Origin: JACJYE01 sp964432875
GTDB lineage: Bacteria > Bacteroidota > Bacteroidia > Chitinophagales > Saprospiraceae
Assembly: GCA_964432875.1 (NCBI GenBank)
Contig: CAYSPJ010000020.1
Coordinates: 1-55,035, forward strand
DNA: 55,035 bases
Direction: 5' to 3'
Under the pieces are notes generated by a model. That model was given only the letters and a program-made list of their open reading frames with translations, had not been told where the DNA came from and did not search any database. The translations under genes were made by a program, and so were the position numbers. Shown here piece by piece: positions 18,311 to 27,627 of this stretch. Within the stretch, counting starts at the first letter, position 1, and every line of letters starts with the position of its first letter.

Positions 18311-19477
18311 ATGAAAAAAGCTTCTTTCAGCTTACGTCAGCTCAGCATCTTTATTGGGCTGGTCATCATCTTCGGTTCTTTTGCCGCTGCCCGCGTCTTG
18401 TCGCGGCAAAAAGAGCCACCCAAACGCAAGCCAGACATCGCCCAGATACGCCTGGTAGATACCTTACACGTGCGCAATGCCGACGTACCCGTATCGCTGG
18501 AAATCCAAGGCCAGTTGGCTGCTTTTGAAAAAATCGACCTCTTTGCTGAAGTATCCGGGCCGCTGTTATCTTCCGCGCGCGCCTTCAAAGAAGGCAGCTA
18601 CTTCCCCAAAGGCGCAGTGCTCATCAGCATCGACGACGAAGAGGCGCGGCTGACGCTTTTGTCCCAAAAGAGCAGCTTGCTCAATGCGCTCACCCAACTG
18701 ATGCCCGACCTGAAGATTGACCACCCGGCCAGTTTCCCGCAGTGGCGGGCTTACCTGGATAAGTTCGAGTTGGAAAAACCCCTCCCGCCCTTCCCCACGG
18801 CGATGAGCCAGGAAGAAAAGCACTTCATCGCTTCGCGCAACCTCTTCAGCCAGTACTACAACATCAAAAGCGCCGAAGAGCGCCTGAATAAATATACCAT
18901 CTCTGCCCCTTTCAGCGGCGTTATCACCCAGGCCGCCATCAATCCCGGAGCTGTAGTGCGCAGCGGCCAGAAGCTGGGTGAATTGATGAATACCGCCAAC
19001 TACGAACTAGAAGCTACCGTAGCCCTGCGCGATCTGAAGTACATCAAGGTAGGCAGCCGGGTGAAATTGTACTCCGAAGATATTGCAGGGCAGTGGCAAG
19101 GCCAGGTGAAACGGGTGAGCGACCAGGTGAATCCCGGCACCCAGACCGTCAAAGTTTTCATCAGCGTCAGCGGGGAGCAGCTGCGCGAAGGGATGTACCT
19201 GCGCGGAGAGGTAGAAGGCAGCCGCATCGAGCAAGCGGCGCGCCTGCCGCGCAATCTGCTCATTGGGCCAGACCAGGTCTATGTATGGCGGGATTCCAGC
19301 CTGCAACTACAAACCGTCCAGGTGGCGAAACTAACTTCAGCGCATGCTGTGGTGCGAGGCTTACCCGATGGCACCCCCATCCTGGCACAGATGCTGCCCG
19401 GCCTGTTCGACGGCATGAAAGCTGCCGCAAAAAGCTCAGCCCCTGCCATTGAGCAGGCCGAATTGTCGAATAAATAG
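18311..19477 (+). CDS. RND efflux periplasmic adaptor (HlyD/MFP family)
   Basis: 388 residues with one N-terminal membrane anchor (about 12-30) and then the usual adaptor order. A first lipoyl half appears with GQLAAFEKIDLFAEVSGPL, a short alpha-helical hairpin at about 115-190, a second lipoyl half with YTISAPFSGVITQAAINPGAVV, then beta-barrel and membrane-proximal domains. It joins the inner membrane pump to an outer membrane channel. The RND permease gene follows after 32 bases, so they form an operon. No TolC-like gene is next to them. The ATG at 18311 is the only sensible start. Confidence 0.9.
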   Translation: MKKASFSLRQLSIFIGLVIIFGSFAAARVLSRQKEPPKRKPDIAQIRLVDTLHVRNADVPVSLEIQGQLAAFEKIDLFAEVSGPLLSSARAFKEGSYFPKGAVLISIDDEEARLTLLSQKSSLLNALTQLMPDLKIDHPASFPQWRAYLDKFELEKPLPPFPTAMSQEEKHFIASRNLFSQYYNIKSAEERLNKYTISAPFSGVITQAAINPGAVVRSGQKLGELMNTANYELEATVALRDLKYIKVGSRVKLYSEDIAGQWQGQVKRVSDQVNPGTQTVKVFISVSGEQLREGMYLRGEVEGSRIEQAARLPRNLLIGPDQVYVWRDSSLQLQTVQVAKLTSAHAVVRGLPDGTPILAQMLPGLFDGMKAAAKSSAPAIEQAELSNK

Positions 19478-19509
19478 AACCAAGGCGCTTCGCCAAGCAA
19501 AGCATCCCC

Positions 19510-22500
19510 ATGAGAGCTTTTGTCAACTATTTCATCAAATTCCCGCTGGCCGCCAACCTGATCATGTTTGCCATCCTCATTATGGGGGTGGTGGGCTTGT
19601 TGGGCATGAAGTCCACTTTCTTCCCGGAAGTGGAAAGCCGCTTTATCCAAATCCAGATCGTCTATCCTGGGGCATCGCCCGAAGAAATGGAAGAGGGCGT
19701 GGTCCAAAAAATCGAGGAGAACCTCAAGGGCGTTACCGGCATCGAACAATATACCTCGGTATCTCAGGAAAATAGCGCTACGGTCACGGTTGAGGTGCTT
19801 AAGGGCTATAAACCCGACCTCATCCTGCAAGACGTGAAAAACGCGGTGGACCGCATCAGCTCTTTCCCGGCCGGCATGGAGCCTCCCGTTATTTTCCGAC
19901 AGGAGAACATCGGTTTTGCTATCAGCTATGCCCTTACTGGCGATGTGGATTTGCGCACCCTCAAGCGCTACGCCCGCCAAGTCGAGGACGACTTGCTCGC
20001 CATAGACGGCATCTCGAAAGTGAACCTCAGCGGCTTCCCGGAAGAAGAGATTGAAATCGCTTTTCGCGAAAAAGACTTACGCGCCTACGGGCTCACCTTT
20101 CAGCAAGCCACGCTGGCCGTGCGCAATGCCAACATTGAACTGACTGGTGGCACCATCAAGGGTGCTGACGAGGAGCTGCTGGTGCGTGCCCGCAACAAAG
20201 CCTATTTCGCCGACGGCTTGCGGGACATCGTGGTAAAAACTGGACCAGAAGGCGGCACCGTCTATCTGCACCAGATCGCCTCCATCCGCGATAAATGGGC
20301 CGACAACCCCAACCGGAGCTTCCTCAACGGCAAGCCCTCGGTGGTCATCACCGTGCAAAATACGCTCCAGGAAGACATGATTTCCATTACCGAAAAGGTG
20401 ACGGAGTACATGGAGGGCTTCAATGCGCAGAACGACGTCGTCCAGGCCAGCCTCATCCGGGACGGATCAGTCCTCCTACGGCAGCGCATCAGCCTCTTGT
20501 CGGAAAACGGCATCCTGGGCTTTATCATCGTGGTGGTATTGCTGGCCATGTTCCTGCACTGGCGGCTGGCCTTCTGGGTAGCCCTGGCTATCCCGATTTC
20601 GTTTGCTGGCATGTTCATCCTGGCCAATGCGCTGGGCATCACCATCAACGTGCTTTCGCTTTTTGGCATGATCCTCGTCATCGGTATCCTGGTAGACGAT
20701 GGCATCGTCATCGGGGAAAACATCTACCAGTACTACGAACGGGGGGAGCCCCGCCTGAAAGCGGCGCTGGACGGCACCATCCACGTGCTGCCTGCGGTTT
20801 TCGCGGCCATCCTTACTACCGTGCTGGCATTCTCCTCTTTCCTGTTCATTGACGGGCGGCTGGGAGAATTCTTTGCCGACATGGCTTTGGTGGTCATGTT
20901 CTCGCTGATATTTTCACTAATCGAGGGTGCTATCATCCTGCCTACCCACGTAGCGCACAGCAAAGCGCTTAGCCCAGACCGCCGCCCCAACCGCCTGCAA
21001 GCGGGCCTGGAGCGTTTTATGCACTGGATGCGCAACCGGCTCTATGCCCCGGTCCTGCGCTTTGCTATGTACAACAAGCTGCTGACCTTCTCAATCATCT
21101 TCGCGGTTCTCGCACTCACCTTTGGCGCCGTAGGCGGCGGCATCATCCGCACGACTTTCTTCCCGATCATCGAGCGGGACGACATCCAAATCTCCCTCAA
21201 GCTGCCCGCCGGCACGCGCGAGCACATCACCCTGGACTGGCTGGATCACCTCGAAGCAGCTGCCTGGCGGGCCAATGAACAGCTCAGCCAACACTTTTAT
21301 AAGGGTGAAAAGCAAGCCATCCTCAAGATTGAAAAAAACCTTGGCCCCAGCACTTATGGGGGCAATTTGAATATTAGCCTGCTCGATGGGGAGAACCGCG
21401 ACAGCCTCTCTGTGCGCGAAGTGGTCAACGCCATCCGCCAGGAAGCAGGCGAGATACCGGTGGCAGAGGTGGTCACCTACGGCGCCCAGTCAGCTTTTGG
21501 CAAACCCATTTCGCTCTCTCTGGTGGGAGAAAACTACACCGAGCTAAAGGCTGCTACCGAAGCGGTCAAAGCCGAGATGCGCGCCCTGTCTGAATTGACA
21601 GATGTAGTGGACAATAACCAGGAGGGCCTGCGCGAGGTCAACATCTCCCTCAAAGAAAAAGGGCGCTACCTGGGCCTCAACCTCCAGGAAGTGGTTGGCC
21701 AGGTGCGCAGCGGCTTCTTCGGCAGCGAGGTACAGCGCTTACAGCGGGGCCGCGACGAAGTGCGCGTCTGGGTCCGCTATGACGAAGCGGACCGCGACAA
21801 CCTGGAGAAGCTGCAGGACATGCGGGTGCGCTTCCTCGACGGGCGCGAGTTCCCCCTCTCCGAAATCGCTGAGCTAGCCATCCAGCGCGGCATCATCAAT
21901 ATCAACCATATTGACGGTAAGCGGGAGGTCAAAGTCGAGGCAGACATTGCCCGCGATGACGTTTCCGTAAGCGACATCACCGCCAGCCTGAAAAGCGACA
22001 TCATACCCCGCACACTAGCGGATTATCCTTCCGTAGGTGCCCTGTTCGAAGGCCAAAACCGCGAGCAGGAGAAGTCTACCACGTCTATCCAGCTCGTCGG
22101 CACGGTGGTGCTGGCGCTGATGTTTTTCGTCATCGCGCTCACTTTCCGCTCCATCTCCCAGACGGTGGTGGTCTTTTTGCTCATCCCCTTCGGCTTCATC
22201 GGCGTGGGCTGGGGACATTGGCTGATGAATCTGCCCATCAGCCTGTTCTCCTTCCTGGGTATCATCGCCCTGATCGGCATCCTGGTCAACGATGCGCTGG
22301 TGTTTGTGACTACTTACAATAGCCTGATCAAAGATGGTATGCCCCATATGGAGGCCATTTACGAAGCCGGGGTATCCCGTTTCCGCCCCATCGTGCTCAC
22401 TTCGGTGACGACCTTCGCCGGCCTGGCACCTTTGCTCTTGCAAAAGAGCCTGCAGGCGCAATTCCTCATCCCCATGGCCATCGCCATCTCGTTTGGGCTA

Positions 22501-22673
22501 TTGGCGGTGACGGTGGTCATCCTCATTTTGCTGCCGGTCTTCCTCATCGTTGCAAACCGCTTCAAAACCTACGCAGCCTACGCCTGGAATGGCTCCAAGC
22601 CCGACTACGAAGCGGTGGAGCCTGCCTTGCGGCGCGAGACGGGCTATGAGTTCCTGTGGTATGTGCTCTTTAC
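19510..22673 (+). CDS. RND efflux transporter permease (HAE1-type), 3' end in gap
   Basis: About 1,054 residues are visible before the 100-N gap. The protein has the RND layout: a first membrane helix (13-32), two large periplasmic loops and two blocks of six helices. The paired aspartates of helix 4 needed for proton transport are in GILVDDGIVIGENI. The equivalent helix 10 sequence reads GILVNDALVF, with Asn near the position where AcrB has Asp/Lys partners. The usual family length is about 1,030-1,070 residues, so only the last few residues and the stop codon are missing. It works with the adaptor encoded just upstream to export lipophilic compounds. Confidence 0.92.
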
Positions 22674-22773
22674 NNNNNNNNNNNNNNNNNNNNNNNNNNN
22701 NNNNNNNNNNNNNNNNNNNNNNNNNNNNNNNNNNNNNNNNNNNNNNNNNNNNNNNNNNNNNNNNNNNNNNNNN
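22674..22773. other. Assembly gap of 100 Ns, true gap
   Basis: Exactly 100 Ns, the placeholder for a gap of unknown size. The sequences on either side do not overlap. It hides the stop codons of the RND permease (+) and the GH3-family gene (-), which converge here. Both proteins look nearly complete, so the real missing segment may be short. Confidence 0.95.
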
Positions 22774-24236
22774 CGGTCGTTGCTCAAGCGGGGCACTTTA
22801 TTCTGGCCGCCCAGCTTGCCCTGCGCTTTCATGTACTCGCGGAAAGCCCCCGATGGTAAAGCCCGCAAAACCAGAGGGCGTAGTATCTTGCCCTGGATCA
22901 GGTCTTCGTAGTAGATATTCTGCTTCACCATCTCTCGGTCCAGGTCGGCGGCAAAGGCATCCAGTTGGGCAGGGGGCTGGTCGAACTCGACAAACCACTC
23001 GTGGTATGGCAGCCCACCTTCGGGCGGGCTCACCTGCGGCGCCACCGTAAACTCGACGATCTTGAGGTCGTGCTGCTTGGCCGCTGCCAGCATCGCTTCT
23101 TCTACTTCCTTGCCGATGACGTGCTCGCCAAAAGCTGAGATGTAATGCTTGACCCGACCGGTGACCAGCAGGCGGTAGGGCGATTTCGATACGAAGGAGA
23201 CCGTATCACCGATGTTGTATCCCCACAAGCCCGCGTTGTTGTTGATGATAAGGGCATAGTTGACGCCGACTTCCACCTCCTTCAGCGATAGGCGAGTCGG
23301 GTTGTCGTGGTGAATTTCCTCAGCGGGAACAAACTCGAAGAAGATGCCGGAATCGGCATTCAGCAGCAACCCCTTCTCCTCCTGGCTATCCTGGAAAGCG
23401 ATGAAGCCCTCCGAAGCCGGATAGGTCTCCACACTGGCGATGCGCCCGCCGACCAGCTCTTCCAGCTTGCCGCGGTATGGCTCGAAATTGACGCCGCCAT
23501 AGACGAATACCGAATAGTTGGGAAAGAGCTCGAGGATGGTCTGCTTACCGCTGCGCTCCAGCAGGCGCTCGTAGTACATCTGCACCCAGGGCGGGATGCC
23601 ACTGATGAGGCGCATATCTTGCTGCAGCGTTTCGTCCACGATGCGCTCCAGCTTTTCCTCCCACTCCTCGATGCAGTTGACGGCGTAGCTGGGCAGCTGG
23701 TTGGTGCGAAGCCAGGCCGGCACCTCGTGGTTGACGATACCGGAGAGCCGCCCGGTGGGGATACCGCCCACCTGCTCCAGCTCGGGGCTGCCAGAAAGGA
23801 AGATCATCTTACCATTCAAAAAGCTGCCCTGGCCGGTCTGGGCGTAGTAGTTGAACAAGGCGTTGCGGGCGGTATTGAAGTGGTTGGGCATACTGTCCTT
23901 CGTCAGCGGGATGTACTTTACGCCGGAGGTAGTACCTGAGGTCTTGGCGAAGTACTTCGGCCGCCCTGGCCAGAGCACATCCGCCTCGCCTTGCTTGATG
24001 CGCTCGATGTAGCCCTTTAGGCCCTCGTAATCGCGCAAGGGCACCCTGACCTTGAACTCTTCATAGCTCCGAATGGATTCAAAGCCATGGTCTTGCCCAA
24101 AGGCGGTGTGGCGGCCTTTTGCGACCAAGTTTTGAAAAACGCGCTCCTGCGCGGCTACGGCATCTCCCGCCATGTGCGCGATATCCCGGGCAATCTTCTT
24201 GGCCAGGGGTTTGATAATCCATGATTTTAGTCCCAT
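22774..24236 (-). CDS. GH3 family acyl-adenylating protein, 3' end in gap
   Basis: About 487 residues visible, start ATG at 24236 (MGLKSWIIKPLAKKIARDI). The longer frame to 24317 is rejected because the TATCTTTG promoter element lies between. The GH3 adenylate-forming fold shows the nucleotide-binding loop TSGTTSGVKYIP, ETYPASEGFIAF in the second motif, and LWGYNIGDTVSFV in the third. Plant GH3 enzymes conjugate amino acids to acyl hormones; bacterial members are common in Bacteroidota and of unknown substrate. The C-terminus reaches KVPRLSND at the gap, so perhaps 10-20 residues and the stop are missing. Confidence 0.88.
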
Positions 24237-24255
24237 TGCATCGGTTGTGTTGGGG

Positions 24256-24263
24256 CAAAGATA
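24256..24263 (-). promoter_or_regulatory. Putative -7 element of the GH3-family gene
   Basis: Reads TATCTTTG on the minus strand, an exact TAnnTTTG match, 20 bases before the ATG at 24236. It supports that start codon and implies a very short leader. No good -33 TTTG is seen. Confidence 0.45.
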
Positions 24264-24353
24264 TGCCCTTCTCTGAAAATTTTTGCCCCTGAGGGCGGGG
24301 GCAGCGGAATGCAGCAAGATCAGCCCGCCTTCCTGCGCCTCTAAACGTTAAAA

Positions 24354-24426
24354 TACGAAAAAAATCGTACTTAAATTTGCTTTTACGAATTCCTTCGTAC
24401 ATCTTTGCAGTACGAAAAGATTCGTA
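24354..24426 (+). promoter_or_regulatory. Three BlaI-type operators over the blaI/M56 promoter
   Basis: Three 16-base dyads lie at 24354-24369, 24384-24399 and 24411-24426. The second and third read TACGAA-N4-TTCGTA; the first keeps TACGA...TCGTA. Their starts are 30 and 27 bases apart, close to three helical turns, so repressor dimers would sit on nearly one face. A TAAATTTG -7 element (24372-24379) lies between the first and second dyads and would be occluded by bound repressor. The last dyad ends 19 bases before the repressor ATG. The dyads resemble the operators of BlaI/MecI repressors and imply autoregulation. Confidence 0.8.
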
Positions 24427-24445
24427 AGATAAAATTCTAAGCAAA

Positions 24446-24844
24446 ATGAGCCATGAAAAGCGGCCCAAGCCGACGGAATCAGAGTTAGAAATATTGCAGG
24501 TGCTATGGGAACACGGCCCTTGCAGCGTGCGTTTGGTAAATGAGCAACTCAATGCCGCAAGGGATGGCGAGGTGGGCTACACCACCACCTTGAAGCTCAT
24601 GCAGATCATGGCTGAAAAAGGGCTGGTGCAACGCGATACCAGGCAGCGGATCCACATCTACAAGGCAGCGGTGAGCGAGGCGGATGCCCAGCAACAGTTG
24701 CTGAAGAAATTTGTAGACACGGCCTTTAAAGGCTCAGCTATGAAGCTAGTGATGCAGGCGCTGGGCAACCACTCCGCCTCCACCGAAGAGCTGGATTCCA
24801 TCAAAGCGCTGATTGCTCGGATGGAAGCTGAAAATGATGAATAA
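24446..24844 (+). CDS. BlaI/MecI/CopY family transcriptional repressor
   Basis: 132 residues. The N-terminal winged helix-turn-helix (about 8-80) has PTESELEILQVLWEHGPCSVRLV and YTTTLKLMQIMAEKGLVQRD, diagnostic of the family. A C-terminal helical dimerisation part follows (about 85-130). It should bind the three TACGAA dyads directly upstream and repress its own operon until cleaved or inactivated after a signal from the M56 membrane protease, whose gene begins 20 bases after the stop. The operon has no beta-lactamase gene, so the inducer and wider targets are unknown. Confidence 0.93.
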   Translation: MSHEKRPKPTESELEILQVLWEHGPCSVRLVNEQLNAARDGEVGYTTTLKLMQIMAEKGLVQRDTRQRIHIYKAAVSEADAQQQLLKKFVDTAFKGSAMKLVMQALGNHSASTEELDSIKALIARMEAENDE

Positions 24845-24864
24845 ACCTAATCCAGGATTATATT

Positions 24865-27191
24865 ATGGAAACCATCTATCAACTGCTTTCCAACGAATGG
24901 AGCCAAGCCTTGGGCTGGACGGTGCTACACTCCCTATGGCAGGGCATGGCCATCGCCTTTGTGCTGGCGGGCCTGCTGCTGGCGCTGCGGCGCCGGCGGC
25001 CAGAAGTGCGTTATTGGGTTGCCAACGCGGCACTGCTGGCACTGTTAGGGGCTTCAGCTACTACCTTTGCCCTTCTGTATCAGCCCAGGCAAGCAATGTC
25101 GATTGGAGCACTGGCATCCTCGCCCATTGCCCAACCAGCCGCCCCCGAAGCGCTGCCAATATGGGAAAATGCCAATACTTTCTTCGCCGATTATTTTAGT
25201 CAGCACTTGCCTTTGGTGGTATGCGTATGGCTCACGGGGCTGGCTTTCTTTTTGCTGCGCCTGCTAGGTGGCTTAGCTTATGCCCAGCATCTACGCCATC
25301 GTCAGGTACGGCCGCTGCCATCAATATGGCAGCATCGCCTGGAGGCGTTGGCTCAGCGCATACCGCTGCGCCGTCCGGTGCAGTTGCTGGAATCTGCCCT
25401 GGTACACACGCCGCTAGCGATGGGCTGGCTGAAGCCCGTCATCCTCTTCCCCCTGGGCGCCATCAATGGGCTGGCCATCGAACAGGCTGAGGCGGTACTG
25501 GCGCACGAGCTGGCGCATATTTACCGGCGCGACTACCTGTTCAACATCCTGCAATCATTAGTAGAAGCATTATATTATTTCAACCCGGCTGTTTGGTGGA
25601 TATCCGCCTACATCCGTTTGGAGCGGGAAAATTGTTGCGACGACATGGCCGTGCGGCTCTGTGGCAACTCTCTGGCTTATGCCAAGGCATTGGTCCAGTT
25701 GGAGGAGCACAGCCGCGCCACGCCGCAAGCAGCAATGGCCCTTGTCCGCAAGGGCAAAGGCCGCCTGCTCCAGCGGGTAGAACGGATATTGGGCCAAGCA
25801 CGACACAAAACAAACACGATGGAAAAATTCACTGTCACGGCCTTATTGCTCTTGGCCATCGCCTTCCTCTCTTTCCGGGCCGCTCAGCCTGCCGAGGAGA
25901 TCGCCGAGGCGCCTCAACTGAGTGCCCTCATCGCCCAAGCTTGGCAAAACCAAGCGACAATCGCCCTGGATTCATTACCCCCGGGCAAAATCCGCATCCA
26001 ATCGGACCAGGATGGCAAAAAAGTAGATGCCCGTATTGAAAACCGCAAAATCGTTGAGCTACGCATCGACGGGGAAGCCATCCCTGCTGAGCAGTTTAGC
26101 CAGTACGAGGGCTTGGTAGAGGAGTTGTTGAATAATACACCACCTCCGCCTCCCCCGCCCGCACCGCCTGCCCCTCCGGCACCGCCTGCCCGCCCTGGCG
26201 TGCCTGTGCCTCCCGCACCCCCTGCTCCTCCGGCACCGCCCGCACCAGGCAAGCAGCAGCAAACGCGGGTCACCACGGAAAAGCTGGAGGATGGCAGCAC
26301 CACCATCCGCATCGAAACGGACCGGGGCAGGCGCATCGCTGAGCTGAAGGTCACCGAAGAAGGGGACGAGCGCACCGTAATCGTAGATGGCAAAAAACTG
26401 AAAAGCGGTCAGACGGAAATCATCATCAGCGAACCAGCCCCCGGGGCTTTCCAATTCCGCTACAATGGCACCGACCCTTTGGAATGGCAGCAAAAGGGAT
26501 GGGATGAAGCAGAATTCCGCGCCCAGCTGGAGCAAAACAAAGCGCAGCTGCAAGAAGAACTGAGCAAGATGCGCGAACAGCTGCACCAAGTGCGCCCCTT
26601 TGCCGAAGACCTGGGGCCGGGGCAATGGAATGTGGCCTGGCCTGACAGCTTGGTCCGCCTGGAGCTCGACATCGTGCACGAACACCGCGAGAAGGCACTT
26701 CAACACGCAGAGGAAATGCGCAAACAGGGCAAAGAGATGCGGCGCGAGTTAAAAGGCATGGCTTTCTCTTTCGACTCCGATTTTCCCTCCGTACCTGGCC
26801 GCCCCAACCTCTCCAACGCCATCGAGCGCGAACTACACCGCGACGGGCTGGTACAGGATGCCTCCAGCTATAAGTTCGAACTCTCCGGCAAAGGCTGGCT
26901 GAAGGTCAACGGCAAGAAGCAGCCGGCTGCGCTTTACGAAAAGTACCGGAAGCTCTATGAAGATACTACCGGCACCGCATTCACAGCCAAAAGCCACATT
27001 TTGATCTACCCAAGCAGCGAGGGAGGCAGGCNNNNNNNNNNNNNNNNNNNNNNNNNNNNNNNNNNNNNNNNNNNNNNNNNNNNNNNNNNNNNNNNNNNNN
27101 NNNNNNNNNNNNNNNNNNNNNNNNNNNNNNNGCATTCACAGCCAAAAGCCACATTTTGATCTACCCAAGCAGCGAGGGAGGCAGGCGGTAG
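24865..27191 (+). CDS. M56 (BlaR1-like) membrane metallopeptidase, interrupted by an artificial gap
   Basis: The N-terminal half has several membrane helices and the zinc motif HELAH (His214, Glu215, His218) with third ligand Glu255 in ERENCCDD; a further helix lies at about 320-340. The outside part has no penicillin-binding sensor domain. Instead it has a Pro/Ala-rich stretch (about 426-462) and charged helical sequence. The coding frame runs into 100 Ns at 27032, but the 55 bases before the gap are repeated exactly after it (27132-27186). If one copy and the Ns are removed, the frame closes at TAG 27189-27191 as a 723-residue protein ending in SEGGRR. The protease is expected to inactivate the BlaI repressor encoded just upstream in response to an unknown envelope signal. 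Confidence 0.9.
26977..27186. repeat. Identical 55-base direct repeat flanking a 100-N gap (assembly artefact)
   Basis: Bases 26977-27031 and 27132-27186 are identical over exactly 55 bases and end and begin exactly at the Ns. This is what is left when two contigs overlapping by an assembly k-mer length are joined with a placeholder instead of merged. Merging keeps the M56 reading frame open and ends it four codons later. It is not a biological duplication. Confidence 0.93.
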
Positions 27192-27236
27192 GAAGTTAAA
27201 AAAAAGTTTGCTTGTTTTTCCTCTGGAAAAGCGGAG

Positions 27237-27270
27237 AGCCCGGGGGCAGCGCCCTACGGGCTTCTTTTGT
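27237..27270 (+). terminator. Probable terminator after the M56 gene
   Basis: agcccg (27237-27242) pairs with cgggct (27257-27262), and the inner gggc/gccc can extend the stem. The run cttcttttgttt follows. It lies 45 bases after the M56 stop codon and between convergent reading frames, so it may work from both sides. Confidence 0.6.
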
Positions 27271-27281
27271 TTCTACTCCGC

Positions 27282-27545
27282 TCAGTTACCTGGGGTGAAA
27301 TATAGGCGACATGAGTATTGAGCAATGCCCCCAAAATGAAGTAAGGCGGGCAGGTAAGGCTGCAGCCCGGGGTCCAGCCACTCGAAGTGACCAGCGAGCG
27401 TCTGCACCGAGAATACCAGGCCGGATAAAGCCTCTTTGAGCTGATCGCTGACGAAAGAGCCTTCTTCGTCCCGCAGCCTGTCCAGCGCCAGCTCTATGCG
27501 CGCCAGCATCGGTGCCAGCTTGCCCCATGCCGACATCTGCTCCAT
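27282..27545 (-). CDS. Possible small hypothetical protein
   Basis: 87 residues if started at the ATG at 27545 (MEQMSAWGKLAPML). It has a plausible amphipathic helical composition (ARIELALDRLRDEEGSFVSDQ) and normal codon usage. It converges on the M56 gene with a hairpin between them. Against it: no minus-strand promoter is visible, the start overlaps the likely + strand promoter of the esterase gene, and no family is recognised. The last 20 residues may come from a non-coding repeat. Real or not cannot be settled here. Confidence 0.35.
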   Translation of the reverse strand: MEQMSAWGKLAPMLARIELALDRLRDEEGSFVSDQLKEALSGLVFSVQTLAGHFEWLDPGLQPYLPALLHFGGIAQYSCRLYFTPGN

Positions 27546-27551
27546 CTTCTG

Positions 27552-27559
27552 TATCTTTG
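27552..27559 (+). promoter_or_regulatory. Putative -7 element of the esterase gene
   Basis: TATCTTTG, an exact TAnnTTTG match, 41 bases before the ATG at 27601 and 68 before the preferred ATG at 27628. No -33 TTTG at the expected distance. Confidence 0.4.
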
Positions 27560-27627
27560 CCCGCAGCGCCTGCGATAAAAACCGCAAGCTGACAAAAATC
27601 ATGACCCAACATCCAAACCAGGTACCT

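Noticed and set aside
22644..22911. The RND and GH3 reading frames continuing through the 22674-22773 gap
   Set aside because: The Ns join unrelated frames. After the gap, the + frame is antisense to the GH3 gene, and before it, the minus frame is antisense to the RND gene. The real ends of both genes are inside the gap. Unlike the second gap, the flanks do not overlap.
26140..26255. A genomic tandem repeat as a mobile feature
   Set aside because: It is codon-level low complexity encoding a Pro/Ala-rich linker in the M56 protein, not a separate element.
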